NCBI RefSeq assembly: GCF_041538045.1
Contig: NZ_JBGOSE010000008.1
Span: 108,013 to 172,012 of the forward strand
Length of the DNA: 64,000 bases
DNA from: Aliiglaciecola sp041538045
GTDB taxonomy: Bacteria > Pseudomonadota > Gammaproteobacteria > Enterobacterales > Alteromonadaceae
Direction: 5' to 3'
Part shown: in pieces, positions 23,586 through 31,535 of the stretch
Layout: every line of letters begins with the position of its first letter
Position numbering within the stretch: the stretch's first letter is position 1
Made by a program: the position numbers and the translations under genes
Notes under the pieces: generated by a model
Told to the model about the DNA's origin: nothing
Seen by the model: the letters and a program-made list of their open reading frames with translations, nothing else
Databases searched by the model: none

Positions 23586-26500
23586 GCTGCTTTTACCTGA
23601 CGGCTAAAATCATTCAGTAAGTTTTCGATAACGTCTATTCGGCTTTGCGCTGAATCATTGTTAATCACCACTTTTAATTTATCTGGACCTTCTAATTTAA
23701 ACTTATTAGGTTTAGTTTGGATCATGCGAATAATATATCCCGGTTCAATTTTTGTGGAGTCTGAAAACTCAATGACTGCGCCTTTAATTGTCGCATCTAT
23801 TTTGTTAATGCCAACGGATTTCGCCAAGAGTTTTAATTCTGCAACTCTCACCAAGTTCTTAGCCGCGTCTGGTAATAACCCGAAACGATCAATTAATTCA
23901 ATTTGAAACTCTTTTATTTCGGTTAAATTTGAACATCCAGCCAGCTTTTTATACAAGGACAAACGCGTATTTACATCGCCAATATAATCCTCTGGCAATA
24001 GTGCAGGAATGCGCAATTCAATTTCTGTTTGAGCAGATAATGCATCATCTAATGAAGGTTCTTTGCCAGCTTTGAGAGCCTCTACCGCTTGCTCTAACAT
24101 ATCCATATATAAAGAGAAACCGACGGTGGCGATTTGTCCAGATTGGTCATCACCTAATAGCTCGCCGGCACCGCGTATTTCCAAATCGTGAGTAGCTAAC
24201 GCAAATCCAGCGCCCAAATCTTCTAAGTTGGCAATGGCATCCAAGCGTTTCTGGGCATCCTTTGTCATCCGCTTTGGTGGCGGAGTCAGTAGATAGGCAT
24301 AAGCTTGGTGATGGGAGCGTCCCACACGCCCTCGTAATTGGTGTAATTGGGCAAGACCTAAGTGATCTGCTCTATCCATTATTATGGTATTCGCCGATGG
24401 CACGTCTATACCGGTTTCAATAATTGTTGTGCACACTAAAACATTGAATCGCTGGTGGTAGAAGTCACTCATCACGCGCTCAAGCTCGCGTTCTCGCATT
24501 TGTCCATGACCAACAGCGATACGTGCCTCGGGCACTATCTCAGCGATTTCGGCTGCAGTTTTTTCAATGCTATCTACTTCGTTGTGAAGGAAATATACCT
24601 GACCACCGCGTAAAATTTCACGCATGATTGCTTCTCGCAGCAGTTCTTTGCTGCGTTGATGGACAAAGGTTTTAATCGCTAAACGCTTGGCAGGTGCGGT
24701 GGCAATGATCGATAAATCTCGCATTCCACTGAGGGCCATATTCAATGTTCTGGGTATGGGCGTTGCCGTGAGGGTTAAAATATCCACATCGGAACGCAAG
24801 GCTTTAAACTTCTCTTTTTGACGTACCCCAAATCGATGTTCTTCATCAATAATGACTAAACCTAAATCATTGAACTTCAGGTCATCTTGTAACAACTTAT
24901 GGGTACCAACAATGATATCTACCTTGCCGTTACCGATACCTTCAATGACTTGTTTTTGCTCTTTTCCGGTAACAAATCGTGATAGTACCTCTATGCGAAA
25001 AGGACAATTAGCAAATCGATCTTTAAAGTTCTCAAAATGTTGCTGGGCTAGTAAAGTGGTAGGTACGAGGATAGCAACTTGTTTCCCTTGATTGGCAGCT
25101 AAGAATGCTGCACGCATAGCCACTTCCGTTTTACCGAAACCAACATCACCACAAACAAGTCTGTCCATCGCATTCGGGCTGCCCATATCTTGGATCACAG
25201 CATTAATGGCTTGCAATTGATCATCGGTTTCTTCAAAAGGAAAGCTATTTGCAAAAGCTTGATATTCTGGCCACTCAATTTTATATGCAAATCCGGGTTT
25301 AGCGGCCCTTTTGGCATATACATCCAATAATTGCGCCGCAACATCACGGACCTTTTCCGCTGCTTTTTGGCGTGCTTTGCTCCAAGCATCAGAGCCTAGG
25401 TTATGCAAAGGAGCATGATCCAAATCGCCACCACTGTATCGACTGATTAGATGTAATGATGCGACAGGGACGTAGAGTTTTGCTTCTTTAGCGTATTCGA
25501 TGGTGAGGTACTCAGTGGTTAATCCGCCTGCATCTAGGGTTTGCAATCCTAAAAATCGTCCTACACCATGTTCTAAATGCACTACTGGCTGACCTTGTGT
25601 AAGTTCAGCAAGGTTACGAATAATGGCACTTTCATCGGTAGCTTGACGCTTTTCTCGCAAGCGACGTTGACTTACTTTATGCCCTAATAATTGGGTTTCA
25701 GTGATAAATGCAAGTTCACCGTCTTTTTCCAACAACTGGAAACTGTTTTCTGCCAATCCAATGGCAATACCAATAGGTTCGTGACTGGCTAAGAATGCAT
25801 GAATATCTTCAAAAGCTTTAACTTGAATTTGCGCCTTGTGGAGAATCTCTAACAGACTTTCTCGTCGTCCTTGTGATTCTGCACAAAATAGGATTTTTTG
25901 GCCTTTTTTCTGCCAGTTTTTTACAGATTCTTTGAGACTAGTCCAAGGTACTTTATTTTGATGCTTAATGGCTATTTCACCAATATCATCAGTGGCTAAA
26001 TTAATTCTTCCCGCTTTTTCCTCTAGCTTTTGGTTCGTTAGGTTGATTCTTGGCCATTGTTTGAAACCCGCAAAAAGCTCTTCGTAGCGTTGAAAAATTT
26101 GTTGCGGCGCTAACAAAGGACGATCGGGGTTATAACGATGCTGCTCATAACGTTCGTTTAAGTCTGCCCAATAAAAATCACATGCCGAAGATAAATCACC
26201 ATAGGTCATGAGTAAGGTGTTCGGGTGCAGATAATCGAATAAGGTAGCAGTGTCATCGAAAAATAAGGGTAAATAGTATTCAATCCCCCCAGGCATGATG
26301 CCTTTGCCCACTTGATAATAAACTGAGTTTTTACTGTTTTCGGTGTCGAAGGTGTCTAAATAGTTTTCACGAAAACGCTTTATGGCCTCTTTATCTGTTG
26401 GAAACTCTCTGGCTGGTAATAGGTTAATGCCATCGACTTTATCACCGGAACGTTGATTGTCAGGATCAAAGTGACGAATTGAATCAACTTCATCGTCAAA

Positions 26501-27073
26501 CATATCTATTCGAAACGGTTTATTGCTACCCATGGGAAACAGGTCAATAATGCTGCCGCGAATACTAAATTCACCATGGCCCATCACTTGATTCACATGT
26601 TGATACCCTGACTTGTTTAAATTGAGTCTGAACTCATCGATATCCAAGGTTTGACCGGTTTTTAAAATCAACAAGTAACGACCTAAGAAATCCACAGGTG
26701 GCATTCGCAGTAACAAGGTGTTTACGGGCACAATAAATATGCAGCGTTTATTCTGGGTCAGCTCAAATAAGGTTTCTAAGCGTTGAGAAATAATATCCTG
26801 ATGAGGGGAGAAGCTATCGTAAGGTAAGGTTTCCCAATCCGGCATTAATTTTACTTCTAACTCATCATCTCCGGCACCGGCAAGGAAAAAATGCAATTCT
26901 TTTTCGAGTTTTAGCGCAGTAGGGGTGTCTGCCGTAACCAACAGAGTAGAGCCGGGATTGCGTTTAGCCCCATTGGCAATGGCCAATGATAAACTACTGC
27001 CATGCATATTGCCCCATTGGACAACATTGCCAGATTTTTTGGGTAACTCAGGGGTAAAAATACTTGTTATCAT
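23582..27073 (-). CDS. mfd: Transcription-repair coupling factor
   Basis: Cytosolic translocase that dislodges RNA polymerase stalled at lesions and recruits UvrA. 1163 residues against 1148 in E. coli. Order: N-terminal UvrB-like domains (about 1-340), RNA polymerase-interacting domain (about 480-550), helicase lobe 1 with Walker A GDVGFGKTEVA and the DEEH box, lobe 2 with the LVCTTIIETGIDVP and QLRGRVGRS motifs, and the C-terminal autoinhibitory TRCF domain. Start ATG overlaps the PilZ stop codon by one base (TAATG), and its own stop overlaps csiV. Middle gene of a three-gene overlapping unit. Confidence 0.98.
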   Translation of the reverse strand: MITSIFTPELPKKSGNVVQWGNMHGSSLSLAIANGAKRNPGSTLLVTADTPTALKLEKELHFFLAGAGDDELEVKLMPDWETLPYDSFSPHQDIISQRLETLFELTQNKRCIFIVPVNTLLLRMPPVDFLGRYLLILKTGQTLDIDEFRLNLNKSGYQHVNQVMGHGEFSIRGSIIDLFPMGSNKPFRIDMFDDEVDSIRHFDPDNQRSGDKVDGINLLPAREFPTDKEAIKRFRENYLDTFDTENSKNSVYYQVGKGIMPGGIEYYLPLFFDDTATLFDYLHPNTLLMTYGDLSSACDFYWADLNERYEQHRYNPDRPLLAPQQIFQRYEELFAGFKQWPRINLTNQKLEEKAGRINLATDDIGEIAIKHQNKVPWTSLKESVKNWQKKGQKILFCAESQGRRESLLEILHKAQIQVKAFEDIHAFLASHEPIGIAIGLAENSFQLLEKDGELAFITETQLLGHKVSQRRLREKRQATDESAIIRNLAELTQGQPVVHLEHGVGRFLGLQTLDAGGLTTEYLTIEYAKEAKLYVPVASLHLISRYSGGDLDHAPLHNLGSDAWSKARQKAAEKVRDVAAQLLDVYAKRAAKPGFAYKIEWPEYQAFANSFPFEETDDQLQAINAVIQDMGSPNAMDRLVCGDVGFGKTEVAMRAAFLAANQGKQVAILVPTTLLAQQHFENFKDRFANCPFRIEVLSRFVTGKEQKQVIEGIGNGKVDIIVGTHKLLQDDLKFNDLGLVIIDEEHRFGVRQKEKFKALRSDVDILTLTATPIPRTLNMALSGMRDLSIIATAPAKRLAIKTFVHQRSKELLREAIMREILRGGQVYFLHNEVDSIEKTAAEIAEIVPEARIAVGHGQMRERELERVMSDFYHQRFNVLVCTTIIETGIDVPSANTIIMDRADHLGLAQLHQLRGRVGRSHHQAYAYLLTPPPKRMTKDAQKRLDAIANLEDLGAGFALATHDLEIRGAGELLGDDQSGQIATVGFSLYMDMLEQAVEALKAGKEPSLDDALSAQTEIELRIPALLPEDYIGDVNTRLSLYKKLAGCSNLTEIKEFQIELIDRFGLLPDAAKNLVRVAELKLLAKSVGINKIDATIKGAVIEFSDSTKIEPGYIIRMIQTKPNKFKLEGPDKLKVVINNDSAQSRIDVIENLLNDFSRQVKAA

Positions 27074-27675
27074 TAATTTGAATCATTGTTTTGTTGTTTC
27101 GAACGAGCGCGAAGTTGAAGTGTCTGCAAATGCAAGCTTGCTCTAACTAGAAGTTCTTGGTCTTCTTCGCGGATACGACTGAAAAGTAGATAAATATGGT
27201 AATCGTCATCAACAGGTTCCGATTTAATCACCTCGGAGTAACAATAAACTGCCGCTGACTCTTCGGTTAAAAAGACTTTAAGCTCAACAACAGTGCCTTC
27301 TTCTAAAGGCGCATCCCGTTTTAAAATAATACCTCCACCGCCAAACTCTACTGACATATAACGATGTTGTGGATCATCTTGTTGCTGCAAGATGTAAGAC
27401 ATCATCAAATCTATTTTCTTGTTTTGATGATTGAGGAAATCAGTGAGATCTTTAGCATGTTCGCTAAGATTACGTAACGGTCTTATGGCTTGTGAGTCAA
27501 CATTCGACACCTCAGCTGCTATTTTAAACGCATAAGGCATTTGACCCACTAAATCTTCTAAATTGGGAAGTTGAAAATCATCACTAACAGGGGTCATATT
27601 CACACTGAGCTGATGTTTTATGGTAAAAAACTCATGAAACTGAGCCATTTTTTGTTCCAAACTAAGTGGATCCAT
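27073..27675 (-). CDS. PilZ-type domain protein upstream of mfd
   Basis: A 200-residue cytosolic protein of a type often found beside mfd in Alteromonadales and Shewanella. The C-terminal half (about 100-185) has the PilZ beta-barrel pattern, but the c-di-GMP motifs look degraded: no RxxxR is visible, and the (D/N)xSxxG position reads EFGGGG. Binding of c-di-GMP is thus doubtful. The N-terminal half is probably helical. GGGGA lies 5 bases before the ATG. Its stop overlaps the mfd start by one base. First gene of PilZ-mfd-csiV. Confidence 0.75.
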   Translation of the reverse strand: MDPLSLEQKMAQFHEFFTIKHQLSVNMTPVSDDFQLPNLEDLVGQMPYAFKIAAEVSNVDSQAIRPLRNLSEHAKDLTDFLNHQNKKIDLMMSYILQQQDDPQHRYMSVEFGGGGIILKRDAPLEEGTVVELKVFLTEESAAVYCYSEVIKSEPVDDDYHIYLLFSRIREEDQELLVRASLHLQTLQLRARSKQQNNDSN

Positions 27676-27932
27676 GTATTCCCCATTTGATTCGATTTTA
27701 ACGTCTTTGTTTTTTCTAACTTTAGTTATCTATAAGTTAATTTCAATTTAACCCACATAGTCTTTGTAAGCCTTTGATTATAGTTTACCAAAGCGACGTT
27801 ATTTTGTTTCTTGTTTAGCTGATCTCAAACACGTATTATGCCAGTTTATCGTCCACAATGAACAGCCTAAGGCTAATTATTGTGTTCAATATTTTGGTTT
27901 AATTGAATCCCCAAAAGGCTAGATACCCAAAT

Positions 27933-29132
27933 ATGTCTTATCCCGTTTCCACTTTTATCGGCTTTAGATACGCAAGAGCCAGTAAAAGTAGTCATTTTAT
28001 TGCCTTCATTAATTTATTTTCAGTGGTAGGTATCGCTTTAGGGCTTATTGCACTGATCACGGTTTCATCGGTAATGAACGGTTTTGAACTGCAATTGAAA
28101 AATCGCATGTTAGGTATTACTCCGCACATAGTTGCAGATACCCGTGACTCTACCCCGGATAAAATTGCGCAGTTGGCGGAAATCGAAGGAGTTGATGGCG
28201 TTTCGCCGATCATTGAAAGTGAAGGTATAGTGCAATCTCGCCGCGGTATCCAAGGGGTGCAATTACATGGCGTAGATCCAGAATATATGCAACAACATTC
28301 CATCGTTGCTCAAAATATGATTTTTGGGCAGTTTAGCCAATTAAAATCTGGCCAATACAATATTATTGTGGGACGAGCCTTAGCGAGTAAACTGAGTATT
28401 CGGCCTGGTGATCAAGTACGCATTATATCTGCAGGTGCAAGCTCTTATTCTCCCATGGGCAGAATGCCGAGTCAGCGTCTATTTACTGTAGTTGGCTTAT
28501 TCGATTTAGCCTCTCAACTAGACGACAAAGTGGTGTACATAGATATTCAAGATAATGCCAAACTACTGCGTAAATCAGCGGATAAGTTGCAGCAAACTCG
28601 TTTATTTTTAAAAGATGCGTTTCAATATCGACGTGTTGAGCAGCAAATTGATTTACCCACAGTCGATTGGCGAGTGCGGCAAGGACCTTTATTTGACGCC
28701 GTAAAAATGGAAAAAAACATGATGTCATTGATGTTGTTGCTGATCATCGCCGTTGCAGCATTTAACATCGTATCGGCCTTAGTGATGGTCGTGACTGAGA
28801 AGCAAGGTGACATCGCTATTTTGCGGACTCAAGGAATGCGCGGTAGCAGTATCATTGTTATCTTTTTAATCAATGGTTTATACAATGGAATTAAAGGGAC
28901 AGTGATTGGGCTGATATTGGGGATATTGCTGGTAACACAGTTAAATACAATTTTAGAAGTATTCGGCATGCCTATCGCTGTTGGAGATGGACAAGGGTTA
29001 CCCGTTGATATTCGTTGGCAGCAAATTCTCTCTTTGGTCACGCTTTCCATTGGATTATGTTTTATTGCCACCCTTTACCCAGCGTATAAAGCATTAAAAG
29101 TACAACCTGCTGAAGCACTAAAATACGAATAG
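27933..29132 (+). CDS. Lipoprotein-releasing permease LolC/LolE-type
   Basis: Inner-membrane permease of the LolCDE ABC system that extracts lipoproteins for transfer to LolA. 399 residues in the chosen frame. Begins like LolC (MSYPVSTFIGFRYAR), one N-terminal membrane segment near residues 25-45 followed by SVMNGFE, a large periplasmic domain, then three C-terminal membrane segments with the FtsX-like block VTEKQGDIAILRTQGM. An upstream TTG at 27903 would add ten residues with no family match. AAGG lies 14 bases before the ATG, so the ribosome site is poor. Unusual: no lolD ATPase and no second permease follow. Whether it is LolC, LolE or the fused-role LolF type cannot be decided here. Confidence 0.88.
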   Translation: MSYPVSTFIGFRYARASKSSHFIAFINLFSVVGIALGLIALITVSSVMNGFELQLKNRMLGITPHIVADTRDSTPDKIAQLAEIEGVDGVSPIIESEGIVQSRRGIQGVQLHGVDPEYMQQHSIVAQNMIFGQFSQLKSGQYNIIVGRALASKLSIRPGDQVRIISAGASSYSPMGRMPSQRLFTVVGLFDLASQLDDKVVYIDIQDNAKLLRKSADKLQQTRLFLKDAFQYRRVEQQIDLPTVDWRVRQGPLFDAVKMEKNMMSLMLLLIIAVAAFNIVSALVMVVTEKQGDIAILRTQGMRGSSIIVIFLINGLYNGIKGTVIGLILGILLVTQLNTILEVFGMPIAVGDGQGLPVDIRWQQILSLVTLSIGLCFIATLYPAYKALKVQPAEALKYE

Positions 29133-29178
29133 GGATAAATTGACTGGGATTTCTCAACACTTTATCAAATGCTTTCGC

Positions 29179-29246
29179 TATAATTGTCAACATAGAGAAA
29201 AATCATACTCAAAAAAGAACAGGTTTTTGTAAAAACCCTTTTGAGT
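29179..29246 (+). promoter_or_regulatory. Promoter and hairpin leader of the phosphoribosyltransferase gene
   Basis: Consensus -10 TATAAT at 29179-29184 with no clear -35. Transcription would start near 29191 and give a leader of about 80 bases. It includes a 40-base stem: outer ACTCAAAA / TTTTGAGT (29207-29214, 29239-29246) and inner GGTTTTT / AAAAACC. It stands about 10 bases before the Shine-Dalgarno AAGG. It could regulate translation or be a lolC/E 3' hairpin. Confidence 0.35.
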
Positions 29247-29268
29247 CTTTGTAAATTAAGGTTAATTA

Positions 29269-29832
29269 ATGCAAAAAACGTATATTACTGCACAAAAATT
29301 GTTGGAAGATTCTTTTCGTTTGGCGGCAAAGGTTTATCAAGACGGATTTCGTCCGCAATTTATTGTAGGTATTTGGCGTGGGGGAGCACCCATTGGTATT
29401 GCAGTACAAGAATATTTTGATTACAAAAAAGTAGAAACAGATCATATTGCTGTTCGTACTTCGTCGTATTATGGGATAGATAAACAGTCTAAAGAAATTA
29501 AAGTGCATGGTCTCCATTACTTAATTGAAAATGCCAACGCCAAAGATGGACTGCTGATTGTTGATGATGTATTTGATTCAGGGCGCAGCGTAAATGCATT
29601 GATTGAACAAATCAAAAAGCTGTCTAGATTGAACATGCCTGAAGACATACGGGTAGCTTGCCCATATTACAAACCTCAGAATAACAAAACTGAAATGGTG
29701 CCCGATTACTTTATTCACGAAAGTGATGAGTGGTTGGTTTTCCCCCATGAAATTTCTGGTTTAACACCTGATGAAATCATTGAAGGAAAAACCGATTTGA
29801 AAAATGTTCATGATATTTTGTTCGACAAATAA
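29269..29832 (+). CDS. Phosphoribosyltransferase, COG2236 hypoxanthine/xanthine type
   Basis: Cytosolic type I PRTase of 187 residues that would make a nucleotide from a base and PRPP. The PRPP loop VDDVFDSGRS is at about residues 98-107, and a GIWRGGAPIG loop at about 36-45. C-terminal region differs from E. coli Hpt and Gpt, matching the small archaeal/marine COG2236 group predicted to use hypoxanthine, xanthine or guanine. Precise base unknown. AAGG lies 8 bases before the ATG. Own promoter-like element and hairpin leader upstream, strong terminator downstream: a single-gene unit. Confidence 0.82.
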   Translation: MQKTYITAQKLLEDSFRLAAKVYQDGFRPQFIVGIWRGGAPIGIAVQEYFDYKKVETDHIAVRTSSYYGIDKQSKEIKVHGLHYLIENANAKDGLLIVDDVFDSGRSVNALIEQIKKLSRLNMPEDIRVACPYYKPQNNKTEMVPDYFIHESDEWLVFPHEISGLTPDEIIEGKTDLKNVHDILFDK

Positions 29833-29849
29833 GTCGAAAATGTGATGAC

Positions 29850-29877
29850 AAAAGGGCGGAAATATCCGCCCTTTTTT
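29850..29877. terminator. Bidirectional intrinsic terminator
   Basis: An 11-bp stem AAAAGGGCGGA / TCCGCCCTTTT with loop AATA, followed by T's on the plus strand and flanked by A's that give T's on the minus strand. It serves the PRTase gene and the convergent membrane-protein gene ending at 29889. Confidence 0.92.
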
Positions 29878-29888
29878 ATGCACGAGAG

Positions 29889-30542
29889 TTACTTTCCGTG
29901 TAAGTAATATTTATCGTAAAAAGTGTACACCCACGTTGGTTTGTAGATTACCAATATGGTCATAGTCCAACCGTTAAGCATACCTTCAGACATAAGTAAC
30001 AACGGAATTAATAGTAAATACGAATCATAAATGGTGTCTGCATCATAAATACCATCCACATAATAATAACCAGACATCAGCAGCATTTTTACTGCGATCA
30101 TTGCTGCACCGGCAAAAAATGAACAGACAAACACATACACAAAAAAGTGTCTGGGCAGCTTGTGAAAGGAAAAGTTATAAATTAAATAACTGATCACAAT
30201 AGGAATGCTGATCCCCAAAACACCATTTACTCCAAACATTTGCCAACTATCGTAGCCGGCAACTGTGGATACAATCAGGGTGCAAAATCCCGCTAAAAGC
30301 GCCCAACGTAAGCCTAATAGCAGAGTCATTGCGGTTAACCACAAAAAGTGCACATCCAATCCAGGTTCAACACCCACACGGAAAAGCCATAATCCAAATA
30401 CTGACACTGACGAGCCAAGTACTAGATGTTGCAGCTTTTTATTTTGCTTAAATTGAGCAAATGAAACTCGTGTTAATACATACACCACGCCGATTAAATA
30501 GATCAGCCAAGCCGCACTTTGAAGATAGGTTAAGTCAAACAT
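29889..30542 (-). CDS. CbiM-like ECF permease family membrane protein (COG3235)
   Basis: A 217-residue inner-membrane protein with about six or seven segments. Two blocks recall CbiM/energy-coupling-factor permeases: GLDVHFLWLTAMTLLLGLRWAL near residue 60, and LLLMSEGMLNGWTM near 180 followed by YKPTWVYTFYDKYYL. CbiM proteins are the S-component-like parts of cobalt/nickel uptake systems, but this short COG3235 group has no known substrate, and no ECF ATPase or T-component is nearby. Start ATG (30540-30542) directly abuts the xthA stop, so the two are translationally coupled. Confidence 0.75.
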   Translation of the reverse strand: MFDLTYLQSAAWLIYLIGVVYVLTRVSFAQFKQNKKLQHLVLGSSVSVFGLWLFRVGVEPGLDVHFLWLTAMTLLLGLRWALLAGFCTLIVSTVAGYDSWQMFGVNGVLGISIPIVISYLIYNFSFHKLPRHFFVYVFVCSFFAGAAMIAVKMLLMSGYYYVDGIYDADTIYDSYLLLIPLLLMSEGMLNGWTMTILVIYKPTWVYTFYDKYYLHGK

Positions 30543-31352
30543 TTAAAACTCGTAAGTTGCCCAAATTGGGGCGTGATCTGAAGGTTTCTCAATTCCTCTA
30601 AGCTCATAATCAATACCAGCTTCTTTGAGGTTCTCATGAAGTTTAGCGGTAGCTAAAATTAGATCTATGCGCAATCCTCGATTATCAACAAACCCTTTAG
30701 AGCGATAATCAAACCAGCTATATTGTTCGCCACCTGCTGGGTTTAATGTTCTAAACCCATCTTCAAATCCCCAATCAAAGAGGGTGTTTAGCCATTCGCG
30801 CTCCTCTGGTAAGAAGCTACATTTTTTTGTTCTTAACCAGCGTTTACGGTTTTCTTCCCCTATGCCAATATCTAAATCTGTATGGGAAATATTGACGTCG
30901 CCCATGACAATGACATTTTCATCAGGGCTGTGATTACCATTCAAATATCCCATTAAATCTTTATAAAACTTACGTTTGGCTGGATATTTAGTTTCGTGAG
31001 TTTGGTTTTCTCCTTGGGGGAAATAACCATTTAATACTCTAACATTTTCGCCGTTTGGCAGCGGATAAGTCACCATAATCATGCGTCGCTGAGCATCTTC
31101 GTCATCAGTAGGAAAACCATATTGCACGTCTATGGGTTTTTCTTTACACAGCATTGCTACGCCGTAATGGCCTTTTTGCCCATGGAAATAAACGTGGTAG
31201 CCCATGGCTGCCACATCAGCTACAGGAAATTGATCATTATGCACTTTGATTTCTTGCAGTCCGATAACATCGGGTTGATGTTTTTCAATGAGTGCTTGCA
31301 ATTGATGCAATCTGGCTCGAATACCGTTTATATTAAAGGAAATAAATTTCAT
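30543..31352 (-). CDS. xthA: Exodeoxyribonuclease III
   Basis: Cytosolic AP endonuclease and 3'-exonuclease of base-excision repair, 269 residues. Begins MKFISFNINGIRARL; Glu in GLQEIK binds metal; GDVNISHTDLDIG in the middle carries the Asp/Asn pair; the C-terminal SDHAPIWATYEF holds the catalytic Asp-His. All are intact. Weak ribosome site. Divergent from recC across 183 bases. The downstream coupled gene encodes a CbiM-like membrane protein, an unexplained partner. Confidence 0.97.
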   Translation of the reverse strand: MKFISFNINGIRARLHQLQALIEKHQPDVIGLQEIKVHNDQFPVADVAAMGYHVYFHGQKGHYGVAMLCKEKPIDVQYGFPTDDEDAQRRMIMVTYPLPNGENVRVLNGYFPQGENQTHETKYPAKRKFYKDLMGYLNGNHSPDENVIVMGDVNISHTDLDIGIGEENRKRWLRTKKCSFLPEEREWLNTLFDWGFEDGFRTLNPAGGEQYSWFDYRSKGFVDNRGLRIDLILATAKLHENLKEAGIDYELRGIEKPSDHAPIWATYEF

Positions 31353-31453
31353 GTTTTTACCATCGACTAAATTTTGCCGGTGATTCTAGCAAACAAAGCT
31401 ACTCAGTTGAAAATAAAGATAATCGTTCGTTTTAATAAAGGGGTTATTAGTGT

Positions 31454-31483
31454 TTGCTGGAATTGGTTTAAACGCGCTAACAT
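31454..31483 (+). promoter_or_regulatory. Candidate recCBD promoter
   Basis: -35 TTGCTG (31454-31459), 18-base spacer, -10 TAACAT (31478-31483), about 52 bases before the recC start. No LexA box is present. Confidence 0.4.
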
Positions 31484-31535
31484 AACTTCTGATAAACATA
31501 CAAAAGATGTGGGCGAAAATGGAAAAGGGTGTTGA

